From Gammaproteobacteria bacterium (GTDB lineage Bacteria > Pseudomonadota > Gammaproteobacteria > Pseudomonadales > Azotimanducaceae), in the NCBI GenBank assembly GCA_003476445.1, contig DMUF01000013.1, positions 32,931-43,500 on the forward strand: DNA of 10,570 nt, written 5' to 3'. A program made the translations under genes and the position numbers. Below are positions 1-6,707 of the stretch, piece by piece (the stretch's first letter is position 1; every line of letters begins with the position of its first letter). The notes under the pieces are model-generated. The model saw only the letters and a program-made list of their open reading frames with translations. It did not search any database and was not told the DNA's origin.

Positions 1-24
1 CAGTCTAGCATCGCCTCTGCGCCT

Positions 25-43
25 GGTTCAGCTTCGGTTCAGC
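25..43 (+). promoter_or_regulatory. Tandem direct repeat, candidate response-regulator box
   Basis: The octamer GGTTCAGC occurs twice, at 25-32 and 36-43, with an exact 11-bp period. Two hexamer-sized half-sites repeated once per helical turn are the known binding layout of OmpR/PhoB-family regulators; the PhoP box, GGTTTA-N5-GGTTTA, is close in sequence. It lies about 50 bp before the start codon of the exported His/Asp-rich protein, where an activator would contact RNA polymerase. I see no good -35 hexamer there, which fits an activator-dependent promoter, and no convincing -10. The repeat is seen directly; the regulator assignment is inference. Confidence 0.45.
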
Positions 44-91
44 CCCGGCGCGCAAGGATGAACACGTACCTGGTAGCCGTTGGAGACGGTC

Positions 92-502
92 ATGCAACCG
101 GTTCGTGGAATCCCGATTCTGCTCGTTTCGCTCGTGAGCCTGATGCCTATGTCTGCGCGTGCCGATCGCACGGACGCGCTGCTTGGGTTCGTGGTCGGCG
201 CTGTGGTGGGCCATGCAATCGCGGACAGCGATGACGACGATGATCATCATCGTCGCGTGCGCTATCACGACAGCTATGACGGGGATTGCGGCCACCGTTC
301 GCGCGATTGTGATCGCTACGTGCGCTATCACACGCACCACGCGCGCTGCCGGCATGATCGCCGCGATCGTCATGGCAAACGCTATCGCCATGACGACCGG
401 CATTACTATCGTTACCGGTTAGACGACCGATATGATCATCGGTACCGCTTCGATGATCGTTACGGGAACGATGTTCGCTTCCGGTACCGTCACGATGACT
501 GA
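92..502 (+). CDS. Exported His/Asp/Arg/Tyr-rich low-complexity protein with glycine zipper
   Basis: I do not recognise a named family. The 136-residue product starts at ATG 92, chosen because GGAGA at 82-86 gives a well-spaced ribosome binding site; a TTG four codons upstream is less likely. Residues 1-24 form a signal peptide ending in Ala-Arg-Ala, so cleavage is expected before Asp25. Residues 32-40 have glycines at 32, 36 and 40 (GxxxGxxxG), a glycine-zipper helix able to pack in or against a membrane. Five aspartates follow (47-51), then a tail of His, Arg, Asp and Tyr with cysteines at 66, 73 and 86. The octapeptide RYRxDDRY occurs at 107-114 and 117-124. The mature part holds 14 histidines. 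Export to the periplasm or outer membrane is well supported. Metal or polyanion binding is only a composition-based guess. It stands alone on its strand, behind a putative response-regulator box, and converges with the LLM oxidoreductase gene. Confidence 0.75.
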   Translation: MQPVRGIPILLVSLVSLMPMSARADRTDALLGFVVGAVVGHAIADSDDDDDHHRRVRYHDSYDGDCGHRSRDCDRYVRYHTHHARCRHDRRDRHGKRYRHDDRHYYRYRLDDRYDHRYRFDDRYGNDVRFRYRHDD

Positions 503-531
503 TCGTGGACGCGGTTCCCTCGGTCAGCGCG

Positions 532-1437
532 TCACCAGAGATCGAAGACGTTCTGAATGGCCGTCATCTGGTTGCCGCGCGCCGAGGAGGGCACGATGAT
601 CGGCGTGCGAATGCCCGCGTCAAACCACGCTTCAATGCCGTCGCGCACCTTGTTAGCTGATCCGAACAAGGTGGTATCCGCAAGCCAACGATCGGACAGG
701 CAGTCGGCCACGCGGTCGGTTTCGCCGGCTGCGATGGCTGCTTCTACCGCGTCCATTTCCTCAGCGTAGCCTGCTTCACGCCAGTAGTTTCGATAGTTCG
801 GCAGAAACGCGTAGCTCGTGAGCGTGCGCCGATTGACTGCCATCGCAGCGGCCTCATCGTCATCGATACAGGTGGGAATCATGTTGCCGATGAAGAAATC
901 GGGGTTAGCGCGCGCGGTGGGCGACAGTGCGGACAGCGAGTGCCCCATGTGCGAACGCGCCCCGTTCGCGAACACCATGCCGGATCCGATTTCCTCGCTC
1001 AGCGCGATCATGCGATTGCGTAGCGTAGCGAGAACGATCGGGGGCAGTTCGCCTACTCTCGGCACGGCCCGCAGGTCGCTGACGAACTGGCGCATGTCTG
1101 TGAGCGGCTTGCCCTGGCGCACGCCCAGGCGGCGCATGGCCGGCTCGTGGCTGACGCCGATGCCGAAGCGAAAGCGTCCGTCCGAGATTTCGTGCAGAAA
1201 CCCAGCGGTGCTCGCGAAGTCAGCGACGTTGCGCGTGTAGATCGGCGTGATGCTGGTGCCGAAGATCACCTCGCGCGTCGAGAGCGCGATGGCTTCGCAG
1301 AGCGCGATGTTGTCACCGAGGCTGGGGCAGAAGATGCCGGTGAAACCGCGCTGCTCAACCTCCTGAGCGAGCTCGATAATGGCTTTGCGGCGACCCGGTA
1401 CCGCGGCCAGGCTGATGGCGGGCATGCGTGCAGACAT
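532..1437 (-). CDS. LLM-class flavin-dependent oxidoreductase (luciferase-like)
   Basis: This 301-residue protein resembles bacterial luciferase-like monooxygenases and F420- or FMN-dependent oxidoreductases, cytoplasmic TIM-barrel enzymes that use a reduced flavin or deazaflavin. Supporting features are the GIGVSH segment at residues 92-97 after SDGRF, the TSITPIYTRN segment near 61-70, and a C-terminal block in which a gene-family-typical KVRDGIEAWFDAGI stretch precedes a PSS motif. The start is ATG 1437, preceded by a strong GGGGAGGAG seven bases upstream; an in-frame GTG ten codons earlier (1467) lies before that site and is rejected. The substrate and the choice between FMN and F420 cannot be read from the sequence. 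It is the last gene of the minus-strand series, 131 bp after hisC with a rhomboid remnant between, so it may have its own promoter. Confidence 0.85.
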   Translation of the reverse strand: MSARMPAISLAAVPGRRKAIIELAQEVEQRGFTGIFCPSLGDNIALCEAIALSTREVIFGTSITPIYTRNVADFASTAGFLHEISDGRFRFGIGVSHEPAMRRLGVRQGKPLTDMRQFVSDLRAVPRVGELPPIVLATLRNRMIALSEEIGSGMVFANGARSHMGHSLSALSPTARANPDFFIGNMIPTCIDDDEAAAMAVNRRTLTSYAFLPNYRNYWREAGYAEEMDAVEAAIAAGETDRVADCLSDRWLADTTLFGSANKVRDGIEAWFDAGIRTPIIVPSSARGNQMTAIQNVFDLW

Positions 1438-1478
1438 GTTCAGGCTCCTCCCCTTGTCTTGCTGCACAGGTTCGCGGA

Positions 1479-1568
1479 TCAGCTGGGGTTTGGCAAACGC
1501 GCGAGCGGAAGGATGATGATGAGCCCGGCGAGAAAACCGCCGATGTGCGCCCAGAACGCGACCCCGCC
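1479..1568 (-). pseudogene. C-terminal remnant of a rhomboid intramembrane serine protease
   Basis: The gap between hisC and the LLM gene, read on the minus strand directly after the hisC TAA, encodes 29 codons plus a TGA at 1481-1479. The peptide begins GGVAFWAHIGGFLAG and continues with a hydrophobic stretch (LIIILPLARL). This matches the last transmembrane helix of rhomboid proteases, whose catalytic histidine lies in the AHIGGF motif. The partner serine (GxSG, TM4) and all preceding helices are absent, and hisC occupies the place where they would be. There is no start codon or ribosome binding site in front of it. The fragment is in the same frame as hisC, separated only by the stop codon. 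I infer a deletion or rearrangement that left the tail of a rhomboid gene. The motif match is strong; the mechanism is inference. Confidence 0.7.
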
Positions 1569-2657
1569 TTACGCGCTGTCCGTCATCAGCGTGGTCAGAG
1601 CATCGAGAAGCCGCGCGTTCTGTTCCGGCGTGCCGATGGTGATACGCAGCCGGTCGTCGAGTCCGGGTACCGCGAAGTGCCGCACCAGAATGCCCCGCGT
1701 CTTCAGCGCTTGCTGCAGCTCCGCCGCCGACAGTCGCGCGCTGGTCGGCACGCGGGCGAGCAGAAAATTGGTCTCGGAGGGCGGGATGCTGAAGCCGAGC
1801 TGGCCGAGCGCGCGATGCAGGGTCGAGCGGTCTGCCCGTACGCGCGCCCAGGTATCTGCGGCGTAGGCACGGGCGTCGATGGCAGCCGCGCCAAGCGCCT
1901 GACTCACGGCGTCGATGTTGTAGCTGTCGCGGGTCTTGGAAATCAAAGGGTCGATCAGACTGGGCGCACCGATCAGATAACCCAATCTGAGGCCGGCAAG
2001 GCTGTAGCCTTTGCTGAAGGTCCGTAGCAGCAGCACGTTGTCGAGCTCACGCGTGAGCGGCGCCAGATCGTGACCGAGCGCCGGATCGACGAAATCCACG
2101 TAGGCCTCGTCGATCAGCAACACGCCGTCGAGCTCGGCCGCCAGCGTGCCGAGCGTCTCACGCCCAAGCAGCGTGCCAGAGGGCGCGTGCGGGTTGACGA
2201 TGCAGGTAAGCCGCACCCCGGCCGCATTCAGCCGCGCGGCGAAATCCCCGGGCAGCTGCCAGTGCGGGTCCAGTGGTACGGAGACGGACCGCGCGTCCTG
2301 AATCTCGGAGAGGACGGGATAGAGGGAATAACTCGGATCCGCCATGCCAAAACCGGCGCCCGGGTCGACGAAGGTGGTGATGGCAAGACGCAGGGCTTCG
2401 TCGCCGCCATGGGTGATGATCAGCTGCTCGCGACTCACCCCGTGCAGCGCCGCGAGGCGATCGCGCAGCCCATCGGCTGTCGGCTGCGGATACGTGCGCA
2501 GCACGTCGACGTCGAATCGACCCAGGGCCGCGCGCACGTCAGGTGCGGGCGGATACGGATTTTCGTTGGTATTCAGCTTGATGGTGCCGGCATCTTTCGG
2601 CTGCTCGCCCCACTGGTAGCCGTGCATGCGGTGAATGTTGTCGCGTTCGTAGTGCAT
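1569..2657 (-). CDS. hisC: Histidinol-phosphate aminotransferase
   Basis: This PLP-dependent class I/II aminotransferase would convert imidazole-acetol phosphate and glutamate to histidinol phosphate in histidine synthesis. The 362-residue length is typical of HisC. Visible landmarks are LNTNENPYPP at 28-37, the NP-x-x-PSG cofactor segment at 155-161 (HAP where many relatives have NNP), the PLP-binding aspartate in DEAY at 183, the Schiff-base lysine in FSKGYSLAGLRLGY (Lys216), and SETNFLL near the C-terminus. I chose ATG 2657, preceded by AAGAGA; an in-frame TTG at 2699 overlaps the stop of the upstream amidase gene as TTGA and would add 14 poorly conserved-looking residues. It is the end of the tight argC-helicase-amidase-hisC group, away from any other his gene. 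A related aromatic aminotransferase role cannot be excluded. Confidence 0.88.
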   Translation of the reverse strand: MHYERDNIHRMHGYQWGEQPKDAGTIKLNTNENPYPPAPDVRAALGRFDVDVLRTYPQPTADGLRDRLAALHGVSREQLIITHGGDEALRLAITTFVDPGAGFGMADPSYSLYPVLSEIQDARSVSVPLDPHWQLPGDFAARLNAAGVRLTCIVNPHAPSGTLLGRETLGTLAAELDGVLLIDEAYVDFVDPALGHDLAPLTRELDNVLLLRTFSKGYSLAGLRLGYLIGAPSLIDPLISKTRDSYNIDAVSQALGAAAIDARAYAADTWARVRADRSTLHRALGQLGFSIPPSETNFLLARVPTSARLSAAELQQALKTRGILVRHFAVPGLDDRLRITIGTPEQNARLLDALTTLMTDSA

Positions 2658-2695
2658 AGCGTCTCTTGCGCTCGGGTCGGTGCGGCGGTCAGAGG

Positions 2696-3595
2696 TCAAA
2701 GGTCAGCGGTCGCTGTGCCCGGTCCGGACTCAGGCATCAGAAAACGCGAGTCTGCCGACTGGCGCCGATGGGTAAGGCTCGGGAGTTCGCGACGGATCTG
2801 CTGCACGCGCTCGGGATCGATATCCGCAATCGCGAAACCGTCGCCGCCCTGGCACTCGTCCAGAATGCGGCCCCAAGGATCGACGATCATGGCGTGGCCA
2901 TGAGAGCGGCGCGATCCCCAGTGCTCGCCATACTGGGCTGGTGCCAGCATATAGCTCTGGCATTCGATCGCACGGGCGCGCAGGAGTATCTCCCAGTGCG
3001 CGGCCCCCGTCGTTGCCGTGAATGCCGAGGGCGCGGTAAGCGCGATGGCACCCCGATCTACCAGCCGTTGGTACAGATAGGGAAAACGCAGGTCATAGCA
3101 GATGCTGAGCCCGAGCACGCCAAACGGCATCTCGGTGGTGACCGCGAGATCTCCCGGATCAGTGCGCGCGGATTCGCGCAATCGCGTCCCGTCGGCCAGA
3201 TCGACATCGAACAGGTGCAGCTTTCGGTACAGCGCACGCAGCTGCCCGTCGGGACCGATGTGCACACAGGTGTTGCGGTTGCGGTCGTTGGCCGAACCGC
3301 GTTCGTGGAAGCCACCCAGCACGAGATGAATGCCGAGATCGCGCGCGAGCGTCAGGCAGCGAGCGAGGATGGGACCCGGTGAGAATCCGGTGGCGTCGGC
3401 CGTGTCGGGCAGCGGTTCGAGAATCCTGACCTTGGCAGATTCCGGCCCGAGAAAGGCAAAAGCTTCGGGCAAGAGCACGATTTCCGCGCCATCCGCGCGC
3501 GCCGCTCGGGTCAGGCGCTCGGCGGTGGCGATATTGTCGTCCACGGACGGCGTCGCACAGAGCTGCACCACGGCCGTGCGCGTGGACCGGGTCAT
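2696..3595 (-). CDS. Nit-family carbon-nitrogen hydrolase (probable deaminated-glutathione amidase)
   Basis: A 299-residue member of the nitrilase superfamily, a cytoplasmic amidase. The full catalytic triad is visible: Glu44 in LLPEAF, Lys125 in YRKLHLFDVD, and Cys166 in SICYDLRFP. The YRKLHLFDVD block, the PSAFTATTGAAHWEILLRAR segment and the SHGHAMIVDPWG motif near the C-terminus point to the Nit1/YbeM branch, which hydrolyses deaminated glutathione, a side product of transaminases. Omega-amidase (Nit2) is the main alternative. The start ATG at 3595 lies 5 bp after the stop of the helicase gene, with GGGAG inside that gene's end as ribosome binding site, so translation is probably coupled. 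Position directly ahead of an aminotransferase gene (hisC) fits a metabolite-repair role, though that link is inference. Confidence 0.88.
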   Translation of the reverse strand: MTRSTRTAVVQLCATPSVDDNIATAERLTRAARADGAEIVLLPEAFAFLGPESAKVRILEPLPDTADATGFSPGPILARCLTLARDLGIHLVLGGFHERGSANDRNRNTCVHIGPDGQLRALYRKLHLFDVDLADGTRLRESARTDPGDLAVTTEMPFGVLGLSICYDLRFPYLYQRLVDRGAIALTAPSAFTATTGAAHWEILLRARAIECQSYMLAPAQYGEHWGSRRSHGHAMIVDPWGRILDECQGGDGFAIADIDPERVQQIRRELPSLTHRRQSADSRFLMPESGPGTATADL

Positions 3596-3600
3596 GGGCG

Positions 3601-4836
3601 TCAGCTCTCCCGCGCCGGCAGATCCGGCTGGGTGCATGTGATGCGGTGCCCGAGATAGGTCTCGAGGGCCGGCAGATTGAAGGCGTCGTCTTCGGAAATG
3701 AAGCTGATGCTCACACCCTCAGCTCCGGCTCGCCCCGTGCGCCCGATACGGTGTACGTAGTCTTCCGGGTCATCCGGAAGATCGAAGTTCACGACATGGG
3801 TGACGCCGTCTACGTGAATCCCTCGTCCCGCCACATCCGTCGCTACGACAAGCGGTACCGCACCGTCCTTGAAGCGCTGCAGTGTGGTTAGCCGTTTGCG
3901 CTGGGGTACGTCGCCGGCCAGCGCCTCGACCATTACGCCGCGCTTCTCGAGATAGCTCACGAGCCGGTGCGTCTGATCGCGCCGGTTGGCGAAGACCAGC
4001 GTGCGCGCGGGACGTTCGACGTTCAGAAACTCGGTCAGCATCCGCGCCTTGTCCGACGATCCTACAAGCCAGAACTTCTGGGTCACGGTGTCGGTAGCCA
4101 CGGTCTCCGGCGTCACGGAGACATGCTCCGGCGCCAGCGTCCAGGAGCGGGCGAGACGCATCACTTCCTCATTGAAGGTCGCGCTGAAGAACAGCGTCTG
4201 CCGGTTTCGCTTATGCGGGGTCTGGTAGACGATGCGCCGCACATCGGGGATGAACCCCATGTCGAGCATGCGATCCGCCTCGTCCAGCACCAGCACTTCG
4301 ACCTGTTTCAGGTTGATGTTGCGGCGGTTGATGAAATCGAGGAGCCGCCCGGGTGTTGCAATCAGAAGGTCGAGCGGCGCGGCCATGATCCGGTCCAGCT
4401 GTTTCTGGAAGTCCATGCCGCCCACCACGCATTGCACGCTGAACCCCATGTACTTCGACAGATCGCGCGCGTCGCTCTCGATCTGCAGCGCAAGCTCGCG
4501 CGTGGGTGCAAGACAGAGTGCACGCGGGGTGCCGCGCGGTCGCGCCGCCTGATCCGGGTTTTCCCAGATTCGCGTCAGCACGGTGATGAGGAACGCGGCG
4601 GTCTTGCCGGTGCCGGTCTGCGCCTGCCCGGTGACGTCGTAGTCGGCGAGGCTGAAGGGCAGCACACCGCTTTGGATCGGCGTGCAGAACTTGAAGCCGA
4701 GATCGTCGATGGCGCGCAGCAGCGGTTCGGGCAGCGCGAACTCGTCGAATCGATCGCGATCGGGTTCATCGCCTGGCTCGATCTCGTCGGAAATCGGTGG
4801 TGGCGTGTAGTCGTGAGCAGTGCTGTGTTCGGTCAC
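3601..4836 (-). CDS. rhlB: DEAD-box ATP-dependent RNA helicase, RhlB-like
   Basis: This cytoplasmic 411-residue RNA helicase contains every family motif: Q motif from Phe30 to Gln55 (TPIQ), Walker A AQTGTGKT 72-79, APTREL from 109, ATPGRLLD 160-167, DEAD 185-188, SAT 218-220, VFANRR 281-286, ATDVAGRGIHV 332-342, and HRIGRTGRAG 362-371. The region after motif VI (NLPALETYLGH) and the QRKRL segment near 312-316 resemble RhlB, the RNA-degradosome helicase, more than RhlE or SrmB. Residues 1-29 are acidic and unlike the short E. coli N-terminus. The protein stops soon after the core and lacks the Arg-rich tail of E. coli RhlB. It starts at GTG 4836; no in-frame ATG exists before the core, and AGGA lies rather far (12 bases) upstream. 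It follows argC by 46 bp and precedes the amidase gene by 5 bp. Confidence 0.88.
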   Translation of the reverse strand: MTEHSTAHDYTPPPISDEIEPGDEPDRDRFDEFALPEPLLRAIDDLGFKFCTPIQSGVLPFSLADYDVTGQAQTGTGKTAAFLITVLTRIWENPDQAARPRGTPRALCLAPTRELALQIESDARDLSKYMGFSVQCVVGGMDFQKQLDRIMAAPLDLLIATPGRLLDFINRRNINLKQVEVLVLDEADRMLDMGFIPDVRRIVYQTPHKRNRQTLFFSATFNEEVMRLARSWTLAPEHVSVTPETVATDTVTQKFWLVGSSDKARMLTEFLNVERPARTLVFANRRDQTHRLVSYLEKRGVMVEALAGDVPQRKRLTTLQRFKDGAVPLVVATDVAGRGIHVDGVTHVVNFDLPDDPEDYVHRIGRTGRAGAEGVSISFISEDDAFNLPALETYLGHRITCTQPDLPARES

Positions 4837-4882
4837 GGGGAGTGGATGTCCTGTAGGTTTGGCATCAGGGGTGCGCGGAGTA

Positions 4883-5830
4883 TCAGGCGGTCAGCCCGAG
4901 AGTTTCCTCGCGCCCCAGCATCAGGTTGAGATTCTGGATTGCAGCGCCCGCCGCGCCCTTGCCCAGGTTGTCGTAACGGGCGGTCAGCAGGATCTGGGTT
5001 TCGTGCCCGAACACCATGAGTTCGATGCGGTTGGTGTCGTTACACGCGGTCGCGTTCAGGAAACCGCCTTCCAGCGCCGGCTCCGCGCCTGCGGGCAGTA
5101 CGCGTACAAACGGTTCGTTGGCGTAGCGCTCTGCCAGCACGTCGCTCACAGCTTGCGCGGACGGTGTGCCGCTCAGGTCGTCAGCGAAGAGCGGTACATG
5201 GACCAGCATGCCCTGGGCAAAGCAGCCGACACTGGGAACGAACAGCGGCGCACGGCGCACGCCGCTGAAATACTGCATTTCGGGAACGTGCTTGTGGCGC
5301 AGCGAAAGACCGTAAGGCCGCGTGTTGTTGCGCTCGCGGGTAGCGGCATCGAACCCCTGGTAGGTTTCGATCATGACCCGACCGCCGCCACTGTACCCGG
5401 AGAGCGCGTGCAGGGACAGTGCCTGTGCCGGGTCGAGAAGACCCGCTTCGATCAGCGGGCGCACCAACAGGATGAAGCCCTGCGGGTAACAACCAGGATT
5501 GGCGACGCGCTCGGCACCCGCGATGCGCGCGCGCTGCGCAGAGTCGAGTTCCGGCAGACCGTAAACCCAGTCCGGGTGCGTGCGATGGGCAGTGCTGGCG
5601 TCGATCAGCCGACAGTGACCCGCGGCGAGCGTGACCGCTTCGCGCGCGGCGTCATCCGGCAGGCAGAGAATGGCGATGTCAGCCGCCGCGAAAAGGTCCC
5701 GGCGGGCGCTGTTGTCTTTGCGCGCGCCGGCGTCAATTCGCAGCAGCGTAAGGTCTTCCCGCAGCGCGAGTCGCTCTGCAATCTGGAGGCCGGTGGTGCC
5801 AGCCTCGCCATCGATGAATACCCTGGTCAA
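4883..5830 (-). CDS. argC: N-acetyl-gamma-glutamyl-phosphate reductase, short (type 2)
   Basis: ArgC reduces N-acetyl-glutamyl phosphate with NADPH to the semialdehyde, the third step of arginine and ornithine synthesis, in the cytoplasm. The 315-residue length and the N-terminal FIDGEAGTTGLQI nucleotide-binding segment (5-17) mark the short type-2 form, not the roughly 340-residue type 1. The catalytic cysteine is Cys114 in VANPGCYPQG; SGYSGGG lies at 144-150, and a probable catalytic histidine is His181 in KHVPEM. The start is TTG 5830, the only codon giving the conserved MTRVFIDG beginning, with AGG five bases upstream. A hairpin and a possible -10 sequence lie just before it. No other arg gene is in view. 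It heads the compact argC-helicase-amidase-hisC group. Confidence 0.92.
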   Translation of the reverse strand: MTRVFIDGEAGTTGLQIAERLALREDLTLLRIDAGARKDNSARRDLFAAADIAILCLPDDAAREAVTLAAGHCRLIDASTAHRTHPDWVYGLPELDSAQRARIAGAERVANPGCYPQGFILLVRPLIEAGLLDPAQALSLHALSGYSGGGRVMIETYQGFDAATRERNNTRPYGLSLRHKHVPEMQYFSGVRRAPLFVPSVGCFAQGMLVHVPLFADDLSGTPSAQAVSDVLAERYANEPFVRVLPAGAEPALEGGFLNATACNDTNRIELMVFGHETQILLTARYDNLGKGAAGAAIQNLNLMLGREETLGLTA

Positions 5831-5837
5831 TACGGCC

Positions 5838-5858
5838 TGCCCGGGCGAAAACCGGGCA
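5838..5858 (-). other. Hairpin ahead of argC
   Basis: TGCCCGG at 5838-5844 is exactly complementary to CCGGGCA at 5852-5858, giving a 7-bp GC-rich stem with a 7-base loop. It lies in the 69-bp gap between the DUF1295 gene and argC and touches the argC ribosome binding site (CCT at 5836-5838, AGG on the coding strand). No T-run follows on the minus strand, so it is a poor intrinsic terminator. It could modulate argC translation or stabilise an RNA end. The structure is seen; any function is inference. Confidence 0.35.
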
Positions 5859-5863
5859 TTCTA
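5858..5863 (-). promoter_or_regulatory. Possible -10 element for the argC group
   Basis: On the minus strand the hexamer TAGAAT matches the sigma-70 -10 consensus at five of six positions, about 28 bases before the argC start codon. The hexamer at the -35 distance (GGGACT) matches poorly, and there is no TG extension. A promoter here would let argC, the helicase, the amidase and hisC be transcribed apart from the upstream membrane protein gene. Low certainty, from sequence inspection only. Confidence 0.2.
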
Positions 5864-5899
5864 GGGCAAGAGACTGGCAAAGTCCCGTGCGTTTGCCGA

Positions 5900-6670
5900 T
5901 CAGCGCGACCAGAGCTTCGGAAAGAACTTGGGCGTACGGGCGATATAGGCCTCGTAGTCCGGGTGGCGCTTGCGCATGCCACGCTCGAGCACGTCGTTGC
6001 TGATGCCGATGAACACCGCGGTCATCACCACCGGGCCGATCAGAGCCCACCAGGTGGACGGGGTCAGGGCGATGAGCGCAATGCCGAACCACTGCAGCGC
6101 GTCACCGAAATAGTTCGGATGTCGACACCGCGCCCAGAGGCCCGTGTCCAGAATGCGACCGCGGCTGCCGGGTTCTGCACGGAAGCGGTTGAGCTCGATA
6201 TCTGCGAGCAGTTCGAAGACGAAGCCCGCAGCCCAGACCAGCACGCCAAGCGCCGCGAGAACGCCGAAACCCTCGGGTTTGTAGTAGGCAGCCGCAATCG
6301 GGGCGGCGACCAGCAGGGCGATGCCCCCCTGCAGCAGAAAGATGCGCCAGTAGGTCACGAGCCACCATTGCGACCCGCCATGCTGGCGCCAGAGCTGGTA
6401 GCGGCGGTCTTCACCGTGACCCAGATTGCGTCCGATGAGATGGAAGCCCAGTCGCAGCCCCCACAGCGTGACCAGCAGTGTGATGAGGTACGGCTTGAAC
6501 TCCAGCGCCTCGGTTCGGCCGAGCAGCGCCCACGCGATGAAGACGAAGAGGGGGCCCCAGGCCATGTCGATGATGCTTGCGTCCTTGAGCGGCACGCTTG
6601 CTGCCCAGAGCAGGCTGACGATGACCAGTACGACGACGAGCGCCGTTCCGTAAATGGCTAGCAGTTCCAT
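5900..6670 (-). CDS. DUF1295 membrane protein, steroid 5-alpha-reductase-like
   Basis: A 256-residue integral membrane protein of the DUF1295 family, related to the C-terminal domain of 3-oxo-5-alpha-steroid 4-dehydrogenases and, more distantly, isoprenylcysteine methyltransferases. About six hydrophobic helices can be seen (roughly 5-27, 34-52, 60-80, 108-128, 134-156, 196-222). The family hallmark GLWARCRHPNYFGDALQW spans 177-194; the RHPNYFGD core lies at 183-190 and in relatives helps bind a nucleotide cofactor. WGLRLGFHLIGRN (70-82) is a second conserved block, and the C-terminus ends with the common PKFFP. The substrate is unknown; reduction of a lipid or steroid-like compound is a family-based guess. 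ATG 6670 has AGGAAGG seven bases before it. The esterase gene ends 111 bp upstream. Confidence 0.87.
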   Translation of the reverse strand: MELLAIYGTALVVVLVIVSLLWAASVPLKDASIIDMAWGPLFVFIAWALLGRTEALEFKPYLITLLVTLWGLRLGFHLIGRNLGHGEDRRYQLWRQHGGSQWWLVTYWRIFLLQGGIALLVAAPIAAAYYKPEGFGVLAALGVLVWAAGFVFELLADIELNRFRAEPGSRGRILDTGLWARCRHPNYFGDALQWFGIALIALTPSTWWALIGPVVMTAVFIGISNDVLERGMRKRHPDYEAYIARTPKFFPKLWSR

Positions 6671-6707
6671 GGCGATGCCTTCCTGTCCAGCAGTGAAAAT
6701 GTTGCGC

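Noticed and set aside
5..403. A minus-strand open frame opposite the exported His/Asp-rich protein, with many Ala, Val and Ile residues
   Set aside because: It is the mirror of the repetitive GAT/CGC/CAT codons of the plus-strand gene, which has a signal peptide and a good ribosome binding site.
506..535. Inverted repeat GACGCG/CGCGTC between the convergent genes at 502 and 532 as a terminator
   Set aside because: Only six pairs with a 14-base loop and no T-run on either strand, so not convincing.
1147..2027. Plus-strand open frames across the LLM gene and hisC
   Set aside because: Antisense to genes with recognised motifs, with no domain of their own; part of one is simply the reverse of the rhomboid remnant.
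2658..2699. TTG start of hisC overlapping the amidase stop (TTGA), suggesting translational coupling
   Set aside because: ATG 2657 has an AAGAGA site and gives the usual HisC N-terminus; the 14 extra residues look unlike the family.
4820..6661. A 613-codon open frame on the plus strand across argC and the DUF1295 gene
   Set aside because: It is antisense to two genes with clear catalytic and family motifs, has no recognisable domain, and is explained by the GC-rich codon use of the opposite strand.
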